Assembly: GCA_035566015.1 (NCBI GenBank)
Contig: DATMRS010000004.1
Coordinates: forward strand, 148,828 to 212,827
Direction: 5' to 3'
Length of the DNA stretch: 64,000 nucleotides
From: DATMRS01 sp035566015
Lineage (GTDB): Bacteria; Pseudomonadota; Alphaproteobacteria; Sphingomonadales; Sphingomonadaceae
Translations under genes and position numbers: made by a program
Shown here: piece by piece, positions 24,795 to 33,729 of the stretch
How positions within the stretch are numbered: the first letter of the stretch is position 1
Layout of the letters: each line of letters starts with the position of its first letter
Notes under the pieces: model-generated
The model's input: the letters and a program-made list of their open reading frames with translations, nothing else
Told to the model about the DNA's origin: nothing
The model's database searches: none

Positions 24795-26075
24795 GTGAAG
24801 CCGATCGTTCGGTCGGCGCGCGGGTGGGGCGTAATCCTTCTTCTCCTGATCGTGGTCGCCGCGGTGGGCATCGGCCGTGCGCTGAAAAGCGAGGAAGCGG
24901 TCGCGAAGCCGGCGCTGGTGCGCGCGCCGATCCTGTCGGGAACCGTCGGCCAGCATCTGATCGACTATGCGGTGCTCGACCGGCAGTTCCAGCGGCTTGC
25001 CCAGGAGAAAGACATGGTCGGCCTCGCGGTCGCCATCGTCGAGAACGGGCAACTCAGCTTCGTCAAGGGCTATGGGGTCACAGAGGCGGGCGGCGACGAT
25101 CCGGTGACACCCAAGACGGTGTTCCGCTGGGCGTCGCTGTCGAAGGGCGTCGCGGCGACGCTGGTCGCTTCGCTTGCCGAGGAGAAGAAGCTGTCGCTTT
25201 CCGATCCGGTTGGCCGTTATGCGCCCTCGCTCAAGCTGCCGGGCGGTGCCGAGCGGACCGCCACGATCGCCGATCTGCTGTCGCACCGGCTGGGGCTGGT
25301 GAAGAATGCCTATGACGACAAGCTGGAGGCGGGCGTCGATCCGCACCTGATCCGCACCGAACTGGGCGGGCTGGAACCCTATTGCAAGCCGGGCACCTGC
25401 CACGCTTATCAGAATGTCGCTTATGACGCGGCGAGCGAGATCGTCCAGACGGTGACGCATCAATCCTATGCCACGCAGGCGAAGAAGCGGCTCTTCGCCC
25501 CGCTCGGCATGGATGGCGCCAGCCTGACGCGCGAGGGGCTGGAATCATCGCCAAGCTGGGCGCGGCCGCATCGCGGGCGGCATGAAATGACCGTCGACGA
25601 CGCTTATTATCGCGTGCCTGCCGCGGGGGGCATGAACTCCTCGATCTTCGACCTCGGCCTATGGATGCGCGCCCAGATGGGGCTGGTGCCCGCTGTGGTG
25701 CGGCCGCATGTCCTGGAGGTGATCCATACGCCGCTGGTCGATACCGACGGCACGCGGCGGCGGATCGGCGCCTATGATCGCGCGATGAGCGACGCCTGGT
25801 ATGGCATGGGCTGGCGCGAATTTCATTATCACGACCATTTCGTTGTCGGCCATCGCGGGGCGGTGGCGGGCTATCGCTCGCTGATCCTCTTCGATCCGGA
25901 GAAGAAAGCGGGCATCGCGATGCTCTGGAATTCCGAAAGTTCGAAACCCATCCCGGCGCAGATGGAAGTGCTCGACATGCTCTATGGCCTGCCGGATCAT
26001 GATTGGCTGGGCTATGGCAAGGAAACCAAGCTCGCCATGGACAAACGCGACGAACGGACTAGATCGGCACGATGA
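24795..26075 (+). CDS. Serine hydrolase (class C beta-lactamase/penicillin-binding-like)
   Basis: The 426-residue protein has an N-terminal membrane segment (about residues 11-28), then a beta-lactamase-type domain. The nucleophile is Ser114 in S-L-S-K (SxxK). The second motif is the Y-x-N of HAYQNVAYD (about 200), and GHRGAVAG (about 360) corresponds to the third motif. Related proteins are esterases, D-aminopeptidases and peptidoglycan hydrolases, so the substrate is open. The start is a GTG at 24795. The stop overlaps leuC by ATGA. Confidence 0.85.
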   Translation: MKPIVRSARGWGVILLLLIVVAAVGIGRALKSEEAVAKPALVRAPILSGTVGQHLIDYAVLDRQFQRLAQEKDMVGLAVAIVENGQLSFVKGYGVTEAGGDDPVTPKTVFRWASLSKGVAATLVASLAEEKKLSLSDPVGRYAPSLKLPGGAERTATIADLLSHRLGLVKNAYDDKLEAGVDPHLIRTELGGLEPYCKPGTCHAYQNVAYDAASEIVQTVTHQSYATQAKKRLFAPLGMDGASLTREGLESSPSWARPHRGRHEMTVDDAYYRVPAAGGMNSSIFDLGLWMRAQMGLVPAVVRPHVLEVIHTPLVDTDGTRRRIGAYDRAMSDAWYGMGWREFHYHDHFVVGHRGAVAGYRSLILFDPEKKAGIAMLWNSESSKPIPAQMEVLDMLYGLPDHDWLGYGKETKLAMDKRDERTRSAR

Positions 26076-27538
26076 CTGACGCACCCCGTACACTCTATGA
26101 AAAAATCTGGGACGCCCATGTCGTCGAGCGCCGCGATGACGGGACATGCCTCCTCTATGTCGACCGCCATCTCGTCCATGAGGTGACGAGCCCGCAGGCG
26201 TTCGAGGCGCTGCGCCTCGCCGGCCGCAAGGTGCGCCGGCCCGATCTGACGCTCGCCGTGCCGGACCATAATCTGCCGACGACCGCGCGTCGTCGCGCGG
26301 ACGGCAGCCGCGTGCCGATCGCCGATCCGGCCTCGGCGCAGCAGCTTGCCGCGCTGGAGCGCAACGCACCTGAGTTCGGCATCCGCTATTTCGACGAGTC
26401 GGCGCCCGAGCAGGGCATCGTCCATGTCATCGGGCCCGAGCAGGGCTTCTCGCTGCCCGGCACGACGATCGTGTGCGGCGACAGCCATACCGCCGCGCAT
26501 GGCGGCCTGGGCGCGCTGGCGTTCGGGATCGGCACGTCGGAGGTGGAGCATGTGCTCGCCACGCAGACATTGCAGCTCACCCGGTCGAAGACGATGGAAG
26601 TGCGCGTCGACGGCACGCTCGGCCCGGGCGTGACACCGAAGGACGTGATCCTGGCGATCATCGGCAAGATCGGCGCGGCCGGCGGCAACGGCTATGTCAT
26701 CGAATATACCGGTTCCGTCTTCCGCGACATGTCGATCGAAGGGCGGCTGACCGTCTCCAACATGTCGATCGAGGCGGGCGCGCGCGCCGGCCTGATCGCG
26801 CCCGACGAGAAGACCTATGCCTATCTGAAGGGCCGCCCGATGGCGCCGCAGGGGGCGGATTGGGACAAGGCGCTGGCTTGGTGGAAGACTCTGCCGACCG
26901 ATCCGGGTGCGCGCTACGATCGGGTGGTGACGCTCGACGCGGCCGAGATCGCGCCGACGTTGACCTGGGGGACGAGCCCCGAGGATGTCGTGCCGATCAC
27001 CGGTGTCGTTCCCGATCCGATGAGCTTCGCTGATCCTTCAAAGCAGGAAGCGGCGAAAAAGTCGCTCGCATATATGGGGCTCGAACCCGGCACGCGGATG
27101 CAGGACGTCATGGTGGAGAATATCTTCATCGGATCGTGCACCAATAGCCGGATCGAGGATCTGCGCGCGGCGGCCGCAATCGCCAAGGGGCGGCATATCG
27201 CGTCCAACATCCGGCAGGCCCTGGTCGTCCCCGGTTCGGGACTGGTCAAGCGGCAGGCGGAGGCCGAAGGGCTCGACCGCATCTTTCTCGACGCCGGTTT
27301 CGAATGGCGCGAGCCGGGCTGCTCGATGTGCCTCGGCATGAATCCCGACAAGGTGCCGCCGGGTGAGCGCTGTGCGTCCACATCGAACCGCAACTTTGTC
27401 GGCAGGCAGGGGCCGGGCGCGCGCACGCATCTCGTCTCGCCGGCGATGGCGGCGGCGGCGGCGGTGACGGGGCGCCTCACCGACGTGCGCGAATTCATGG
27501 CGGCGGAAACGCGCGAACTGGCGGGGGAAGGGGCATGA
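26072..27538 (+). CDS. leuC: 3-isopropylmalate dehydratase large subunit
   Basis: A 488-residue aconitase-family protein. The 4Fe-4S ligands are Cys in IGSCTNSR and two cysteines in GCSMCLGMN. The substrate loop VCGDSHTAAHGG is also present. With LeuD it isomerises 2- to 3-isopropylmalate in leucine synthesis. It is translationally coupled to the upstream serine hydrolase gene and to the microprotein gene that follows. Confidence 0.97.
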   Translation: MTDAPRTLYEKIWDAHVVERRDDGTCLLYVDRHLVHEVTSPQAFEALRLAGRKVRRPDLTLAVPDHNLPTTARRRADGSRVPIADPASAQQLAALERNAPEFGIRYFDESAPEQGIVHVIGPEQGFSLPGTTIVCGDSHTAAHGGLGALAFGIGTSEVEHVLATQTLQLTRSKTMEVRVDGTLGPGVTPKDVILAIIGKIGAAGGNGYVIEYTGSVFRDMSIEGRLTVSNMSIEAGARAGLIAPDEKTYAYLKGRPMAPQGADWDKALAWWKTLPTDPGARYDRVVTLDAAEIAPTLTWGTSPEDVVPITGVVPDPMSFADPSKQEAAKKSLAYMGLEPGTRMQDVMVENIFIGSCTNSRIEDLRAAAAIAKGRHIASNIRQALVVPGSGLVKRQAEAEGLDRIFLDAGFEWREPGCSMCLGMNPDKVPPGERCASTSNRNFVGRQGPGARTHLVSPAMAAAAAVTGRLTDVREFMAAETRELAGEGA

Positions 27539-27651
27539 AGGCCGTGCTGTTGGTGCTGCTCGCAGGGGCGGCGATCGCGGGGATAGCGGCGATAACCGCC
27601 TCGCCGCCGCGCGCCTCGGCCAATCCGCCGATAACACCGGGAGCGAAGTGA
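27535..27651 (+). CDS. Small membrane protein between leuC and leuD
   Basis: A 38-residue reading frame beginning MKAVLLVLLAGAAIAGIAAI, a hydrophobic helix or signal peptide, followed by a Ser/Pro/Ala-rich tail ending PGAK. Its ATG overlaps the leuC stop (ATGA), and its stop overlaps the leuD ATG (TGATG). This tight packing supports translation. It is not recognised and contains no Cys, so it is not a lipoprotein. Confidence 0.6.
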   Translation: MKAVLLVLLAGAAIAGIAAITASPPRASANPPITPGAK

Positions 27652-28244
27652 TGGAGTCGATTCGCGCCGTATCGGGGCGCGCCTATCCGCTGGGCCGCAA
27701 GAATGTGGATACCGATGTCATCATCCCCGCCGAATATCTGAAGACGATCACCCGCAAGGGGCTGGGCGTCGGCGCGTTCGAGACGATCCGGGCCGAACCG
27801 GGCAATGTGTTCGACGATCCGGCCTATGTCGGCGCGCCGATCATCATCGCGGGTGATAATTTCGGCTGCGGATCGAGCCGCGAGCATGCCGCCTGGGCGC
27901 TCAACGACATGGGCGTCAAGGCGGTGATCGCGCCGAGCTTCTCCGATATCTTTTCGGGCAACGCCTTCAAGAACGGCATCGTCACGGTGGTGCTGCCGCA
28001 GGCGGCCGTCGATCGGCTGCTGGAGGTGGCGAAGACCGATCCGATCACGATCGATCTCGAAACGAAGACGGTGACGACGCCGTTTCAGGATCGGTTCTCG
28101 TTCGAGATGGACCCGTTCCGCCGCGATTGCCTGATGCAGGGCTTGGACGAAATCGGCCTGACGCTGGCGCGCGACGCGGCGATTTCCCGCTTCGAGACGG
28201 GAATGGCCGAGGCGCGGCCGTGGCTTGCGGAGGCGACGGCCTGA
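27651..28244 (+). CDS. leuD: 3-isopropylmalate dehydratase small subunit
   Basis: A 197-residue protein with GRKNVDTDVIIPAEYL at the N-terminus and the conserved GDNFGCGSSREHAAWAL loop that binds substrate. It forms the swivelling domain of the LeuCD heterodimer. The ATG at 27651 was chosen; a GTG one codon upstream is possible. The unusual feature is the microprotein separating it from leuC. Confidence 0.96.
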   Translation: MESIRAVSGRAYPLGRKNVDTDVIIPAEYLKTITRKGLGVGAFETIRAEPGNVFDDPAYVGAPIIIAGDNFGCGSSREHAAWALNDMGVKAVIAPSFSDIFSGNAFKNGIVTVVLPQAAVDRLLEVAKTDPITIDLETKTVTTPFQDRFSFEMDPFRRDCLMQGLDEIGLTLARDAAISRFETGMAEARPWLAEATA

Positions 28245-28334
28245 TATCATGCCCGCGCGCGTTGCTTCGCGGCGTGCGCTTGCCTATCTGATGAACGAGA
28301 CAGCAATTCGGCTGTTACCCGGAGACTCGCCCCC

Positions 28335-28658
28335 ATGACGACATTCGATGAACGCGAGCGTGGCTTCGAGCAGAAGTTCGCCCACGATCAGGATATGGCC
28401 TTCCGCGTCACCGCGCGTCGCAACCGGCTCATCGGCGCCTGGGCCGCGGAACTGATGGGCCTCACCGCCGAAGAGACCGATGCCTATGCCAAGGCGGTGG
28501 TTCAGGCCGATTTCGAGGAAGCGGGCGATGAGGATGTCATCCGCAAATTGCTCGGCGATCTCACCTCGGCGGGCGTTACCGTCGACGATTCCCGCATTCG
28601 CGCCGCGCTCGAGGAAAAGACGATCGAGGCGCGCCGGCAGCTCCTGGAGGCCAAGTAG
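28335..28658 (+). CDS. F1-ATPase inhibitor subunit zeta (DUF1476)
   Basis: A 107-residue protein with FDERERGFEQKFAHDQDMAFRV at the N-terminus, the inhibitory segment of the alphaproteobacterial zeta subunit, and a four-helix C-terminal part. In Paracoccus zeta blocks ATP hydrolysis by F1. It is followed within six bases by a BolA-family gene. Confidence 0.9.
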   Translation: MTTFDERERGFEQKFAHDQDMAFRVTARRNRLIGAWAAELMGLTAEETDAYAKAVVQADFEEAGDEDVIRKLLGDLTSAGVTVDDSRIRAALEEKTIEARRQLLEAK

Positions 28659-28663
28659 TCGTC

Positions 28664-28897
28664 ATGGCGATGGCCGCGGCCGATATCGAGGCGCTGATCC
28701 GGGCCGCCATTCCCGATGCGGCGGTCGAAGTGACCGATCTGGCGGGCGATGGCGATCATTATGCCGCGCGCGTGACGAGCGAGAGCTTTCGCGGCCTGCC
28801 GCGCGTGCGCCAGCATCAACGCGTCTATGAGGCGCTTGGCGGCCGCATGGGCGGGGCGCTCCATGCGCTCCAGCTCACCACCGCCACGCCCGATTGA
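28664..28897 (+). CDS. BolA-family protein (IbaG/YrbA type)
   Basis: The 77-residue protein has the BolA core with VEVTDLAGDGDHYAARVTSE and the helix ending FRGLPRVRQHQRVYEALGG. The Asp-Gly-Asp-His loop and the RxxxHQxVY motif are typical of the IbaG subfamily. Such proteins pair with monothiol glutaredoxins to handle Fe-S clusters, and a monothiol glutaredoxin gene follows 14 bases downstream. Confidence 0.93.
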   Translation: MAMAAADIEALIRAAIPDAAVEVTDLAGDGDHYAARVTSESFRGLPRVRQHQRVYEALGGRMGGALHALQLTTATPD

Positions 28898-28911
28898 GGA
28901 GTGCTCGAACG

Positions 28912-29244
28912 ATGACAGACGACACACAGGCCCGTATCTCGGAAGCGGTCAAGGCCGCCGACGTGTTGCTGTTCATGAAAGGCACGCCGCTCTTTCCGCA
29001 ATGCGGCTTCTCCAGCCGGGCGGTGGCGATACTCGATCATCTCGGCGTCGATTATGCGACGATCGACGTGCTCCAGGACCAGGCGATCCGGCAGGGCATC
29101 AAGCAATATTCCGACTGGCCGACGATCCCGCAGCTCTATGTGAAGGGCGAGTTCGTCGGCGGATCGGACATCATGATGGAAATGTACGAAGCCGGCGAGC
29201 TGGCCGAGCTGTTCGAGTCGAAAGGCGTCGCCCGCAGCGCCTGA
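28912..29244 (+). CDS. grxD: Monothiol glutaredoxin, Grx4 family
   Basis: A 110-residue glutaredoxin with the CGFS active site (Cys31), the KGTP motif before it, and WPTIPQLYVKGEFVGG after it. It binds a glutathione-ligated 2Fe-2S cluster and delivers or stores it, often with BolA. The ATG at 28912 was chosen over an in-frame upstream codon since GGAGTGC precedes it. Confidence 0.95.
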   Translation: MTDDTQARISEAVKAADVLLFMKGTPLFPQCGFSSRAVAILDHLGVDYATIDVLQDQAIRQGIKQYSDWPTIPQLYVKGEFVGGSDIMMEMYEAGELAELFESKGVARSA

Positions 29245-29296
29245 CGCTCGGGCGGGACCTTGTCTGACCGCTATGTTCGTGCCCGCATGACGCGCC

Positions 29297-30262
29297 CTAG
29301 GACGCGCCATATTTCCTGTTCCACGGCTCCGCGCCAAGCTCGTCGAAGCGGCGGAGCGCGCGGGCCTTGCCGAGGCGCAGCATCGCCCATTGGTAGCGGC
29401 GCAGATAACGCCTGAACTCCGGCTCGTTCAGCCTCTCCTGCCGCTCGATCATCGCCTTCACATAGCCCGTCAGCATCGCCAGCCCGCCGACAATGCGCGG
29501 GCGGAAGCGGGCGCGGTTGAGCGCGGTGGCGAGGACGAAGACGGGTGAGGAGCCCATGAACCAGTGGCCGCGCCCCCAGCGTTGACGGCCGGTGATGATT
29601 CCCCGGTCGCTCGACCCCATCGGCCTCAGATGCAGGAAGCGCAAATCCTCCCGGTCGGTGGAGAAGGCTTTCCAGCCCGTCATCCGCGCCTTGTAGCAAT
29701 CGATCCCGTCCCACAGCACGCCGCGCACCAGCCCGCCGATGTCGCGGAAACAGGCGGTGCGCCAGAATTTGGTCATGCCGAGCGAGACATCGTCGCCGAT
29801 CTGCTCGCTGATGAGTTCGCCCGCGAAGCTTTTGTCGCGATTGGCCGGGCCGGGGAAATAAGCCTTGCCCGAAACGGTGCCGATGCGAGGATCGGCCTCC
29901 ATCATCTCGATCAGCCCCTCGAAGTAGCGGGGCGGCAGATCGAGATCCATGTCGAGCTTGCCAAGATAGGCATAGTCCGCCTGATCGATCGTATCGAGGC
30001 CGACATAGAAAGCCTCGACGACGCCGCCGCCGACGCGACGGCCATGGCCGTGATCGCGCTGCACGATCGAGATGAAGGGAAAACGCGCGGCATATTCGGC
30101 GAGGATGCGGGGCGTGTCGTCGGTCGATCCGTCATCCACGATCACCCATTTCGCGGGTGGCACCGTCTGCGACACGACCGAATCGAGCGTGCGGCGCATG
30201 AACTCCGCTTCGTCCCGCACCGGGGTGACGAGGCAATAGCGCCGTGAGGGTGTTTCCGTCAT
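29297..30262 (-). CDS. GT2 glycosyltransferase (exopolysaccharide locus)
   Basis: The 321-residue protein has the GT-A motifs VDDGSTDDT (residues 42-50) and the DxD-like DMDLD (104-108). No transmembrane helix follows, so it should be a soluble or peripheral inner-membrane enzyme. Its ATG overlaps the stop of the upstream GT4 gene (ATGA). Acceptor and donor sugars are unknown. It is the last gene on this arm of the polysaccharide locus. Confidence 0.85.
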   Translation of the reverse strand: MTETPSRRYCLVTPVRDEAEFMRRTLDSVVSQTVPPAKWVIVDDGSTDDTPRILAEYAARFPFISIVQRDHGHGRRVGGGVVEAFYVGLDTIDQADYAYLGKLDMDLDLPPRYFEGLIEMMEADPRIGTVSGKAYFPGPANRDKSFAGELISEQIGDDVSLGMTKFWRTACFRDIGGLVRGVLWDGIDCYKARMTGWKAFSTDREDLRFLHLRPMGSSDRGIITGRQRWGRGHWFMGSSPVFVLATALNRARFRPRIVGGLAMLTGYVKAMIERQERLNEPEFRRYLRRYQWAMLRLGKARALRRFDELGAEPWNRKYGAS

Positions 30263-31464
30263 GGATTGATCCCGTTAAGGTGCGCGACAAGTTCGGGGCC
30301 GTTGCGCCGCGCGTCATGCGCCGCGACCACGCGCTCGCGCCCCACAGCCCCCATCTGCGCGAGCGTTTCGGGGGAGGCGGTGAGCGCCGCGATCATCGCG
30401 TCGACCAGCGGATCGACCGTGCCCGCCGGGATCAGCCAGCCGCAACGCGTGTCCACCAGCTCGGGCGTGCCCGCGATCGCGCTGGCGATGACGGGGCGTT
30501 CGAGCGCCAGCGCCTCCATGATGACGACCGGCAGTCCCTCGCCAAAGCTGGGCAGCACGAAGGCGCGCGATTCAAGAAGATGGCGGCGCACCGTCGCGGC
30601 GTCGCAATTGCCGGCGAGCGTAATCCGGTTGCCCAGCCCGGCGGCGGTGATCGCCTGCTCGATCTCGCCGCGCAATTCGCCGTCGCCGCAGATCGTCAGG
30701 TGGAAATCATGGCCGCGCGCCGCGACGATCGCCGCCGCCTCGATCAGCAGCGGCAGGCCCTTTTGGGCGCTGAGCCGGCAGACGGTGACGAGGCGCGGCG
30801 CGGCGGGTGGGGGGACGATGTCGTCGCCGCGCGCTAGGAAGGCGTCGTCGACGCCGCAGCGGACCACCCTGATCTTCGGCCAATGTTTGGGCGCGCTCCA
30901 GCGCATCGCCTGACTGCGGCCGAAATGGCTGATCGTCACCACCATCCGGGCCTCGGCCACCTTGCCGCCGAGGTCGAGCGCCTGCGGCTCGTCAAACTCC
31001 TTCGGCCCGTGGATCGTGAAGCTGTAGGGTGGCCCGCCCAGCCTTCGGGTCAGCCGCGCCACCGCCGCCGGATTGGTGCCGAAATGGGCATGGAGATGCT
31101 CGATCCCGTGCGCCGATAGCCGCCGCCGCAGCCAGCACGCCTCGACCAGATAGGCAAGGTGACGGATGACACGCCCCGGCGCGCCTCCCGACATGGAAAG
31201 CGTAACGCGCAGCGCACCGAAGAAGCGAGCGGGGCGGGTGAGGGCGGTCAGCGCGGTCGCCCAGAGGAGCGTCACCGCGCCTTGCCGGAGGATGACGGTC
31301 GTGCGTTCCAGTTCCGCCTTGTCGGCAGCATCGGCGACGGGGCCGCCGGGACGGATCGAATAACGCTCGACCGGGTCGCCTGCCATCTCGATCGCCAGTA
31401 TCTCGCGGCGGATGAAGCTGTGGCTGACGGCGGGATAGCGGTTGGTGAGATAGGCGAGCCGCAT
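30259..31464 (-). CDS. GT4 glycosyltransferase (colanic acid/amylovoran type)
   Basis: A 401-residue GT-B enzyme. The N-terminal half starts AYLTNRYPAVSHSFIRREI, and the C-terminal half holds the nucleotide-sugar site with VCRLSAQKGL and the E-x7-E motif in PSFGEGLPVVIMEAL. The opening resembles the WcaL/AmsK branch of GT4. The ATG at 31464 follows GGAGG by ten bases; a GTG two codons upstream is the alternative. It is coupled to the following GT2 gene. Confidence 0.85.
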   Translation of the reverse strand: MRLAYLTNRYPAVSHSFIRREILAIEMAGDPVERYSIRPGGPVADAADKAELERTTVILRQGAVTLLWATALTALTRPARFFGALRVTLSMSGGAPGRVIRHLAYLVEACWLRRRLSAHGIEHLHAHFGTNPAAVARLTRRLGGPPYSFTIHGPKEFDEPQALDLGGKVAEARMVVTISHFGRSQAMRWSAPKHWPKIRVVRCGVDDAFLARGDDIVPPPAAPRLVTVCRLSAQKGLPLLIEAAAIVAARGHDFHLTICGDGELRGEIEQAITAAGLGNRITLAGNCDAATVRRHLLESRAFVLPSFGEGLPVVIMEALALERPVIASAIAGTPELVDTRCGWLIPAGTVDPLVDAMIAALTASPETLAQMGAVGRERVVAAHDARRNGPELVAHLNGINP

Positions 31465-31559
31465 CGTCACCCTGCCTCCCCGCTAACGATCGCTATCGGC
31501 ACATCATTTCCCCCGTTCGGCGCCGTCATAGGCGAAAGCATAGGCGCGGCGCTATCGCT

Positions 31560-33698
31560 TCATTGCGCCGCCTTCACTATCGCCGCCCAGCCTGCCTCGT
31601 CGATCACCTCGATACCGAGTTCGGCCGCTTTCTTGAGTTTCGATCCCGCGCCCGGCCCCGCGACCACCAGATCGGTTTTCGCCGAAACCGATCCCGCCGC
31701 CTTCGCGCCCAGCGCCTCGGCCTGCGCCTTGGCCTCGTCACGCGACATGGTTTCAAGACTGCCGGTGAACACCACCGTCTTGCCGGTGACGGACGAGGCG
31801 CGGGTTTCGTGGATCACATCCTCGGGCGCCACGTTCGCGGCGAGGATCGCGTCCACCACCTCGCGATTGTGCGGCTCTTCGAAGAAGTCGAGCAGCGCGT
31901 TCGCGATCTCGGGGCCTATGCCGGCAGTATCGATCGCGGCGACCACCGCCTTGTTCCGGCGCAGCGCGAACTTGCGCTCCGGCTCGGCCGGCGTCGGCTG
32001 GATCGCCGCGCGTTCCTCCACCGCGGTTTCCAGCGTCTTGCGGAGAGTGTCCCAGGAGCGATAGCGCCGCGCCAGATCGCGCGCGGTCACTTCGCCGACA
32101 TGGCGGATGCCGAGCGCGAACAGGAAACGATCGAGCGGCGGCTGCCGCCGCGCGTCGATCGCGGCGAGCAGATTGTCGACCGAGGTTTCGGCCCAACGCT
32201 CGCGCTCCAGCAGCACGTCGCGCTTCTCGTGCAGGCGGAAAATGTCGGCGGGCGAGCGGATGATGCCGTCCTTGAAGAAGCTCTCGATATGCGTCAGCCC
32301 CAGCCCTTCGATGTCGAGCGCGCGGCGGCTGACGAAATGGCGCAGCCGCTCCACCCGCTGCGCCGGGCAGATCAGCCCGCCGGTGCAGCGGACATCGACC
32401 TCGCCTTCCTCACGCACGGCTTCCGAGCCGCATTCGGGGCAGGTGTCGGGAAAGACATAAGACTCGCCGGATTCGTTCCGGCTCAGATTTTCGACGATCT
32501 GCGGGATTACGTCGCCGGCGCGTTGCACCACCACCCGGTCGCCGGGGCGCACGCCCAGCCGCGCGATCTCGTCGGCATTGTGCAGCGTTGCGTTGGTGAC
32601 GGTGACGCCGCCGACGGTGATCGGCTCCAGACGCGCGACGGGGGTGAGCTTGCCCGTGCGGCCCACCTGTATCTCGATCGCGTTCAGCGTCGTCTGCGCA
32701 CGCTCGGGCGGGAATTTGTGTGCCAGCGCCCAGCGCGGCGCGCGCGCCACCTGCCCGAGGCGGGCTTGCCAGTCGATCCGGTTCACCTTGTAGACGACGC
32801 CGTCGATATCGAACGGCAGGTCCGCGCGCCGCGCCTCGATCGCGCGATAATGGGCCAGCAACGCTTCGGGTGTCTCGAAGCGTTGGAGATCGGCGGAGAC
32901 GGGCACGCCCCAATCGGCGATCGCCTGCATCACCGCGCTTTGCGTCTCGCCGGGCAGCGCCGACGTCTCGCCCCAGCCATGCGCGAGGAAGCGCAGCGGC
33001 CGCGATGCCGTGACCGCCGCATCCTTCTGGCGGAGCGAGCCGGCGGCGGCGTTGCGGGGATTGGCGAACTGCCGCGCCTTGCTCTCGTCGCCCAGCTCGG
33101 CGGCGGCTCCACGCAGCCGCCGGTTGAGCGCCATGAAATCGGCCTTGGCCATATAGACCTCGCCGCGAATCTCGAAGATGGCGGGGGCGTCGCCGGCAAG
33201 CCGCTGCGGTATGTCCGCGATCGTCGCGACATTGGCGGTCACGTCTTCGCCCACCGCCCCGTCGCCGCGCGTCGTCGCCTGGACAAGGCGACCTTCGTCG
33301 TAGCGCAGGGAGCAGGAGAGCCCGTCGATCTTGGGCTCGGCGGTGACGGCCAGCGTCTCCTCGTCGCCCAGTTTGAGGAAGCGGCGGACGCGGCCGAGAA
33401 AGTCGGTGACATCCTCGTCCGAAAAGCCGTTATCGAGGCTGAGCATCGGCCGCGCGTGCGCCACCTTGGCGAGATGGCCCGAAGGCGCGGCGCCGACGAT
33501 CCGGCTGGGTGAATCGGCGCGGACCAGATCGGGATGCGCGGCCTCCAGCTCGGCATTGCGGCGCATCAGCGCGTCGAAGTCGGCATCCGAAATCTCGGGT
33601 GCATCCTCGCCATGATAGAGCGCGTTGTGGCGCGCGATCTCGTGCGCGAGCCAGGCAAGCTCGTCGGCGGGGTTCTCGAAACGGTCGGGCGCGGTCAT
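31560..33698 (-). CDS. ligA: NAD-dependent DNA ligase
   Basis: A 712-residue LigA. The adenylated Lys123 is in AEPKIDG. OB and zinc-finger regions follow (CPECGSEAV with CTGGLICPAQ), then the helix-hairpin-helix domain and a C-terminal BRCT domain (about 635-712, SVTGKTVVFTGSLE). It seals nicks in replication and repair. Its location inside the polysaccharide locus is odd and splits that locus in two. Confidence 0.97.
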   Translation of the reverse strand: MTAPDRFENPADELAWLAHEIARHNALYHGEDAPEISDADFDALMRRNAELEAAHPDLVRADSPSRIVGAAPSGHLAKVAHARPMLSLDNGFSDEDVTDFLGRVRRFLKLGDEETLAVTAEPKIDGLSCSLRYDEGRLVQATTRGDGAVGEDVTANVATIADIPQRLAGDAPAIFEIRGEVYMAKADFMALNRRLRGAAAELGDESKARQFANPRNAAAGSLRQKDAAVTASRPLRFLAHGWGETSALPGETQSAVMQAIADWGVPVSADLQRFETPEALLAHYRAIEARRADLPFDIDGVVYKVNRIDWQARLGQVARAPRWALAHKFPPERAQTTLNAIEIQVGRTGKLTPVARLEPITVGGVTVTNATLHNADEIARLGVRPGDRVVVQRAGDVIPQIVENLSRNESGESYVFPDTCPECGSEAVREEGEVDVRCTGGLICPAQRVERLRHFVSRRALDIEGLGLTHIESFFKDGIIRSPADIFRLHEKRDVLLERERWAETSVDNLLAAIDARRQPPLDRFLFALGIRHVGEVTARDLARRYRSWDTLRKTLETAVEERAAIQPTPAEPERKFALRRNKAVVAAIDTAGIGPEIANALLDFFEEPHNREVVDAILAANVAPEDVIHETRASSVTGKTVVFTGSLETMSRDEAKAQAEALGAKAAGSVSAKTDLVVAGPGAGSKLKKAAELGIEVIDEAGWAAIVKAAQ

Positions 33699-33729
33699 GC
33701 ACTACCGCTAGGCAAGCCGCGTGAACGGA

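Noticed and set aside
31563..33512. 649-codon plus-strand frame opposite ligA
   Set aside because: Antisense shadow of ligA with an Arg/Asp-rich pattern.
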